Positions 58,814-64,000 of a stretch of 64,000 nt of DNA are shown here, piece by piece; position 1 is the first letter of the stretch, and each line of letters begins with the position of its first letter. Made by a program: the position numbers and the translations under genes. Source of the stretch: Gloeophyllum trabeum ATCC 11539 (Eukaryota; Basidiomycota; Agaricomycetes; Gloeophyllales; Gloeophyllaceae); assembly GCF_000344685.1 (NCBI RefSeq), contig NW_006920412.1:1141414-1205413 (forward strand). Direction: 5' to 3'. The notes below the pieces were generated by a model, which was given only the letters and a program-made list of their open reading frames with translations, did not search any database and had not been told where the DNA came from.

Positions 58814-60151
58814 TCACGGTCGGTAGATCGGGTCACAGCTGGGTTCTGGATTCTTGCGTTTCGCTCTTGGTGTCGGTGCTATCAGTGGGAACTTGCAGCT
58901 TTTCTTCCAGTCTTCGGGTTTCGGTATCTTTTGCTCGAGCTATGGGTCGTTCAACGATGTAACGGCTTACTCAAAACTCTAGCTTGCGGCTTGGAGTGTA
59001 ACTTTTGCCGTTGGGCGTCGTCGACTTGATCCTTCAATTTCATACGATGGCGGTGCTTTGGGGCAAAAATCTGTTCATTTGAGAAGGGAGTCTTACAGTA
59101 AATAATAACAAGTGAGTTTCATCTTGTTTCACTGCAAGTTTGTGAGCGTCGTTGGGCGTGTCTTTTTAAGTTCGCATTCTTCGTATGCTAGTCTTGATGA
59201 GTGGACTTGCTATTCTCTTGAATGTTCTTGTCTTCATCACACGAAGCTTGATGCAGGCTTTGGGAAAGTATGACAACTCAGTTTGCATACTATTCGGTGG
59301 TGAGAGATAAAGAGAAGAGACGTGCCTCGCTGTCGTCCGCTCTTTATGATGGGACACGTGACGGTCACGTTATCACGTGTTGTGACTCTATCACGGGATC
59401 TTGTTCCGGACGTGTCTTGAAGGATGTGTGGAATCCAATGCTAATACGGAATAAAAAGCAGGATGTGGGGGATACGAACTCACAAGGAGATTTGGTGCAA
59501 ACTTATGGAGATGTCACCTCCGCGACTTGCCCGTGCGGGACAGGTCAACCACGCAGACACGGAAGCAAATTCGCGCACCAGGAATGACGGCGCCCGCGCA
59601 GGAAAGCAACAAGAACTGTTTGGCTGGCTCTGGTGCCTTTGCTGGCGGCGGCGTGGTATACAAAGTACCCAGGCCTTTCAGATGGTACCCCAGCTCTCAG
59701 GATAGGCCAGAAGACGGCTCTGTGTCCGAATATCGCATGCGGCGTGATCGAGATCCGCTCAATGGACTCCTTTGTTTTCGTCTCTTCGACGTGCGCGTAG
59801 ACCAGATATCCGCAAGCTTTGCAGCACCACTAAAGCTGGAGCAGGATGCTGTATACGACGAGCCGATATCTAGCTTAGGTCTTCTTGCGCATCAGAGGCG
59901 CGTAGGACAAGCTGCGTTTGCAATGCCGTAACATTCTCGGGTGTCTCCAGTTACCCAGCTGTCGGCGGCGCAACCGCTGGCCCCCTTAGTCCCGGAATAA
60001 TGGAGTAAGAACACGTTATCGAAGGTTCGTTCAACCCTTCGACTCGATGACCTTGGGAATTCGCGGCGGGTCCGAAAGTGGCAGGGCCGTCTGCTAATAT
60101 GCTAAGGGATCCCCACTTTATCAAATCTTTACACACGTCCGCCGTCCGTCG

Positions 60152-60160
60152 CATATAAGG
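60152..60160 (+). promoter_or_regulatory. TATA box of the small three-exon gene
   Basis: The sequence catataagg lies about 112 bp upstream of the ATG at 60272 and is followed by CT-rich sequence. It is a good match to a TATA box. Confidence 0.5.
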
Positions 60161-60271
60161 GCGCCTTGTACCCTCGACCTGGTCTCCGTTCTCTCTCTTC
60201 CCTATGTACAGCTGAGTCTGTCCTCCTAGACTATCTCCGCCCGCTCCGAGTGCTGCTTCTTTTTATCATTA

Positions 60272-60772
60272 ATGCTGCCCCGCATGGAGCCTGCATATCC
60301 TTCATTTACCCTAGTTTTGAACGAAGCATTCGATTCTTCTCCTCTCCCTCAGTGCGACTTGTCGTGGCACGACGACAGCGATTCATATTCCGCCCATTAT
60401 CCAGTCCGCTTTCGTAATCCGCTCATGGTAAGGCACTCCGCGGGAATATCGCCCCGAGTCGTACTCACCGCCCCCAGACAACCGTCGACTACAGATATGA
60501 CTGCAATCAACCCGTACCAACCATGTCATGGGTACGTGACGCGCCACGGTCAGCATGTATCCATGTAACGCGGTATTCAGGATGATTTGTGGGAACCCAA
60601 CCAGGAAGCGTCTAACCTCCAAGTAGCATTGGACTTGAACAAAGGAAAAAAGACACGAGAGTCTGCGAGGCGTCGACGATTTTCAGATTTGGTTGTGGCG
60701 AGTCTTCTGGCTAGGCTCGAGGGCACGAATCGCAGGCTCACATTTGTGCACCGTAGGATTTGGCCGTTGTGA
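60272..60772 (+). CDS. small unknown protein, three exons
   Basis: Two introns, both phase 0, join three short exons into about 133 residues. Exon 1 is MLPRMEPAYPSFTLVLNEAF to FRNPLM, rich in Ser/Asp (SWHDDSDSYSAHYPV). Intron 1 runs gtaagg...cccccag (50 bp), and exon 2 is TTVDYRYDCNQPVPTMSW. Intron 2 runs gtacgt...attcag, and exon 3 is DDLWEPNQEASNLQVALDLN with a basic helix KKTRESARRRRFSDLVVASL, ending RRIWPL. A TATA box lies upstream. The acidic front and basic helical end suggest a nucleic-acid-binding or regulatory protein, but no domain is recognised. The in-frame Met at 60284 could be the real start. Support is splice consistency only. Confidence 0.5.
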
Positions 60773-61185
60773 TCAAAAGGAAATGCTCCGTGCGCTCCCT
60801 GCTGAGACAACGAAAGGCGCCCCTCACGACGTTGACCAACATCGATCTTGCATCTTGAATGGACGGCTGGCTATCTTGGAGATGAGATTCTCTTTATACA
60901 CCCTCTACGTTTTTGGTAATGTACCATAAGATGTCCTACTTTCTGCTCTCTCTGCTCCGTTTCGTTGATAGTCGAGTTTGGATAGTAAAAGCTACGTAGT
61001 AATGTCCCATAGTGAACCGGATGATATGCAAGCGAATTATACTGATACAATTGATAAAAATTGTTCTTCTGGGTTGAAGATAGCAAGAAGCCTGAACATG
61101 GCCCGGTATATGGATGAGTCCTGAGGCCAGAGGTAACCAAACCCAGTGTATGCGGTCTGCGATGTAGATCCGTCGGAAGCGGGAG
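60773..61185. other. convergent intergenic region
   Basis: This 413-bp gap lies between the stop of the small unknown gene (+) and the stop of the BRI3-like gene (-). No gene or repeat is seen. Confidence 0.45.
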
Positions 61186-61742
61186 TTATACTAGGCGCTC
61201 CCCACAGCGTGAGCATTTCACTTCGCGGTCCATACTGTTGAGGCTGGTTAGCATGACTTCGTTGCGTCCAAAAGACGCGCAGCTCACAACAAGCAGCAGA
61301 GACCTATAGGGAAACATAACACCGCAGTAATGATCCCGCCAACTCCGTACTCTGCGTGCCTATCATGATCACCTCGCGCACATCGTGCTAGTACTGCGGA
61401 TATCTTAGCTGTTGCCTTCCTGCTTATGCATTCACCGGTGAACTCACGTCGCTGTTGATACTGAGACCCAACGACAGCCTCTTGCATCTCAGGTGATAGC
61501 ATTGGGCTTCTCATGGGCTGCACAGCGGTAGGTGGTATAGAGGCATCTGGAAATGAGAGTAAAGGTGCGCCAGGACGGCGGCGGCCCGCCTGTGTCACAG
61601 GGACCTCGCGCTCAAGGGCGGCTTGTGGAGGCGATAGTAGGGGCGGCTGGTCGTTGGGGATTGGCGTATATGGAGGAGGTCGTTGAGAGGGAAACTCGCC
61701 ATTAACACCGCGTTCTGCAGCCGCTTTGTCGACGATGATCAT
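61186..61742 (-). CDS. BRI3-like small membrane protein with PPxY motif
   Basis: Splicing yields about 149 residues. The N-terminal half is Pro-rich and disordered (PSQRPPPYTPIPNDQPPLLS), with PPPY as a WW-domain (Rsp5/Nedd4) ligand. After an intron (gtgagt...ccgcag) comes LLARCARGDHDRHAEYGVGG. The hydrophobic segment GIITAVLCFPIGLCCLF is completed across the last intron (gtgagc...caacag), followed by MDREVKCSRCGERLV and the stop. The CARGDHD-x-YGxxGIITAxxCFPIGLxCLFxDxExKCxRCG pattern is that of brain protein I3 (BRI3) family members, which are lysosomal or endosomal membrane proteins. The C-terminal CxxC fits. The start ATG is at 61740-61742. Without splicing, the reading frame would stop at GLCCLL. 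Confidence 0.8.
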
Positions 61743-62063
61743 GTCGGACAGCCCACACCGCGCAGTTCCTGGGTATCGCGGACTCCGAAAGAATGCTTCG
61801 GCCGCTGCAGCGGTGCTATGAAGGCTGCAGTGAAGACAGTCGCGAGAGGGAGAGAAGCGTTAGACGCCAATTAATTATTGTTTATCAAGCTATGCTCGAC
61901 CATGGCGCTGCTCGAGGCGGTGCGGAGGGGGTCATATATTTAGAACACGCGTCTAGGGCGCGTCGGCGTATCCCGTCCTCGCGTGTGGTAACGTTCCGGA
62001 GACGCGACCGTCACAGACTCCTCATCTTCAACGTGCATCGGGACCGTATTCGACGACGGCAAA
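61743..62063. promoter_or_regulatory. divergent promoter, BRI3-like / chromodomain gene
   Basis: This 321-bp region separates two diverging start codons and must hold both promoters. No TATA box is clear and no gene is seen. Confidence 0.45.
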
Positions 62064-64000
62064 ATGGCCGAAGAACAAGACGTCTATGAAGTCGGTGAGG
62101 AACAGGTTTCGTCCGATGCTCCTGGCAGGAACTCAGGGAATCCACAGAGACAATCGTACAGGCCAAAGTGGCCGTTAAGAGGGGAAAGAAGCTTCAATGG
62201 GTGCGTTTCCTCGTATCTCATGGAGATGATGAAGCCGACTGTAACCGCCACAAATGATAGAAGTACTATGTGAAAGTATGCCCGTCACTTCTTTGGTTGT
62301 TCCGCTTTACGCTCAGCTGAGAGTGTGTTCTAGTGGAAAGGATTTGACGGCGAGAACGACAACACGTACGTTCCAAGCTATGGTAGCATGCAAGACACGA
62401 CTCAAGGCTAATTTCATACTTGGACGTTCCCACCCGTAGCTGGGAACCGATAGAGTCTTTTAGCGGAGGCTCTGAACATTTCTTGTCGCACTTCTGGTCG
62501 CGTGTGGACGTCGGTGGCCGGGATATAACTGATGCGACGGCTTTCAAAAAAGGAGAGATAGTGTTCCCTGTTGGTCCTCCCCGTGAGTTGCTATATAGTC
62601 CTCTCGACTGCTGTCCTACATGTCAGATCAGGTATGGGCAAGGGAAAGTCGCCCGAAAACGAAGGATCCCCCCCTGAAAAGGAAGAAGGCAGCCACGTTA
62701 GGACAAGCACGGTACGACAAACGAAGCGGGAGCCGGAAACGCCTGCCAGTACATCTCGGGGCTCAGCATCGAAGCGGAAAAGAGATCGTTCCCCAGCTCC
62801 TGTCGAGCCAAGTCCAAGGGAGAAACGGCCACGTACGCCGAGTAGCAAGGCTTTGGCTGCTTCGGCAGTTTCTCCTGCTACTAAACGCCCCAAACGGCGG
62901 TCGACCGGAGATTCTCGGAGAAAGACCGTCCCTGTAGTCGAAATGACCATGAGTCCCTCTAAGTCTACTCCGGCAAAGCCCAACGTAAGTCCACGTACAA
63001 GGAAGCGACAGAATCGGTCGCCCTCAGAAATCCCTCCATCGGTTGAGGGAGATGAGGTCGAAGCAGGTCGCAGCTTTGAGCCCGATCTACAGCATGCCAC
63101 TGGTATAAGAACTCCGGTCTTCCTGTCATACTGGCTCACTCCAATTGTACTATACAGATGACGATGCTGACGGTGTGACGGACCCGGATGCCGTAGCGGG
63201 GGGTGAAGATGAAGACGCTATGCGCGTGGCGGCGCAGTTGGCTGCCAGTGGCACGTCCTCGGGTTCTTCGCAAGAGGTCTCGTCGTCGCATGCTAATCGA
63301 AGTCCCGCTGCCAAGCCCGTCGTTAGATTTGCCGCTGAGCCCTCTGGTCGTCAACAAGTAAACGGCGAGACACCGACTGAAAGAAAACAATCGGGCAAGC
63401 TGGCACTACGAGACCCTCCTTCCGCCCTAAAACAAAGTCCAAAAGGAAAGGGAACTTCATCCCAAGTTGTCGGCCCTGTGAAGGTCCCCTATAAAGGGGT
63501 CACGCCCCGAAAGAGTTCTCTCTTGACCTTCGCAAAAGGCACGTTAGCAACAATGAAGGGTAAATTCGTTCCAGAACGTCCTGCGGCGCTGGAAGACCCG
63601 TCAGAACCCCGCATTGGCCCAGTAGAATTTGACCCAGATCAGGTTCTGCCGTTCGAGGTGGTTAATGATGACGGTAGTTCAGACGACCAACTAGTACTTC
63701 AGCATTCTTCCGTCACAACGTCTGTCGAGTCGAAGACTTCGAGGGTACCACCGGCGGGTGAACAACTTCTAGAGGCTGCGGGCTCGAACTCCGAAGCAGG
63801 CGGTCTTCCCGCTTCCGAGGACGTCCAAATGCATGTCGAGCCTTCTGCGGGTGAACAGCCTGCGCCTATTGCCAATGTGTATGCTTTCCTTCAGCTTTTC
63901 ATAGGATCTTTGCTGAAGAACAAGTGTCAGAGCTATTTCTTTGAACGGCGCGGATCCTGAGACCCTTGTAAGACCTTCGTTCAGTGCGATGTGGAGCCAG
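62064..64000 (+). CDS. chromodomain protein, 3' end beyond the window
   Basis: The protein starts MAEEQDVYEV and, across intron 1 (gtgagg...cacag, 53 bp), continues ETIVQAKVAVKRGKKLQW. A 15-nt exon at 62261-62275 encodes KYYVK. After another intron comes WKGFDGENDNT, and after a further intron WEPIESFSGGSEHFLSHFW. Together these form a canonical chromodomain at residues ~7-60, with the aromatic cage residues (Y8, W and W/Y) in place, so it should bind methyl-lysine. Then follow RDITDATAFKKGEIVFPVG, a long basic Ser/Pro-rich region (PRTRKRQNRSPSEIPPSVEG) and acidic stretches. The frame is open to about 63960, where an intron or the 3' part lies beyond 64000. HP1-like chromoshadow is not seen. 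Acts in chromatin. Confidence 0.82.

Larger units (their letters stand above)
56791..60271. other. region with only weak coding signals, 3.5 kb
   Basis: No gene is certain here. On the minus strand, an ORF starting at 57687 (MSCSWPIRPFGMPPVDFSPR) and one ending at 56835 (HFSWLPEYEAQQKSF) look partly protein-like. A minus ORF at 58451-58813 starts MRSKFSYFNLSRRADATEDA and contains three copies of a 12-base unit. A plus ORF at 59527-59931 ends VGQAAFAMP. A cluster of CACGTG/TCACGT motifs lies at 59354-59380. These may be exons of unresolved genes or decayed sequence. Confidence 0.4.

Overview
The window is nuclear DNA of a filamentous basidiomycete, most likely an Agaricomycete (mushroom or polypore group). 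The evidence is dense short introns of about 43-65 bp with GTRNGY donors and CTRAY branch sites, a class I hydrophobin, a very small Cys-rich metallothionein, tight bidirectional gene pairs, and orthologs of conserved fungal housekeeping genes. I saw no bacterial, plasmid or viral genes, no CRISPR array and no complete transposon. About 27 genes can be supported. Most needed splicing by eye, so exon borders are inferred from splice signals, reading-frame continuity and family motifs.

Layout. 1-11 kb: a partial exon at the left edge, an arrestin-like adaptor (-), 3-hydroxyisobutyrate dehydrogenase (+), an SRR1-like protein (-), and a tandem pair of extended-SDR-like paralogs (+). 11-20 kb: a Gea/GBF1-type Arf-GEF with Sec7 domain (-), proteasome alpha-4 (-) and the TFIIH subunit MAT1/Tfb3 (+). 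20-23.9 kb: a gene-poor stretch ending in the hydrophobin. 23.9-42 kb: a compact block with a ZUP1-type C78 peptidase (-), Ssf1/Peter Pan (+), cytochrome c heme lyase (-), an ADGF-type adenosine deaminase (+), a WD40 protein (-), PFK2/FBPase2 (-), an unknown coiled-coil protein (+), splicing factor Syf1 (-), Rab geranylgeranyltransferase alpha (+) and the metallothionein (-). 42-44.5 kb is gene-poor. 44.5-57 kb: EDC4-like decapping scaffold (+), Sft2 (+), glyoxalase II (-), a Ser/Thr-rich single-pass membrane protein (+) and SRP receptor alpha (-). 57-60 kb holds only weak ORFs. 60-64 kb: a small unknown three-exon gene (+), a BRI3-like membrane protein (-) and a chromodomain protein (+) that runs off the right edge.

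The genes do not form one pathway. Several serve membrane traffic (Gea, Sft2, RabGGTase alpha, SRP receptor, arrestin-like, BRI3-like) and several serve RNA or gene expression (MAT1, Ssf1, Syf1, EDC4, chromodomain). This is ordinary clustering of housekeeping genes. The most notable points are a pair of SDR paralogs that seem to lack the catalytic Tyr/Lys, a long low-complexity insertion inside the C78 peptidase, a 15-nt microexon in a chromodomain, a start codon alone in its own exon, two GC-AG introns, a uORF next to the metallothionein start, and small unannotated-type proteins visible only after splicing.
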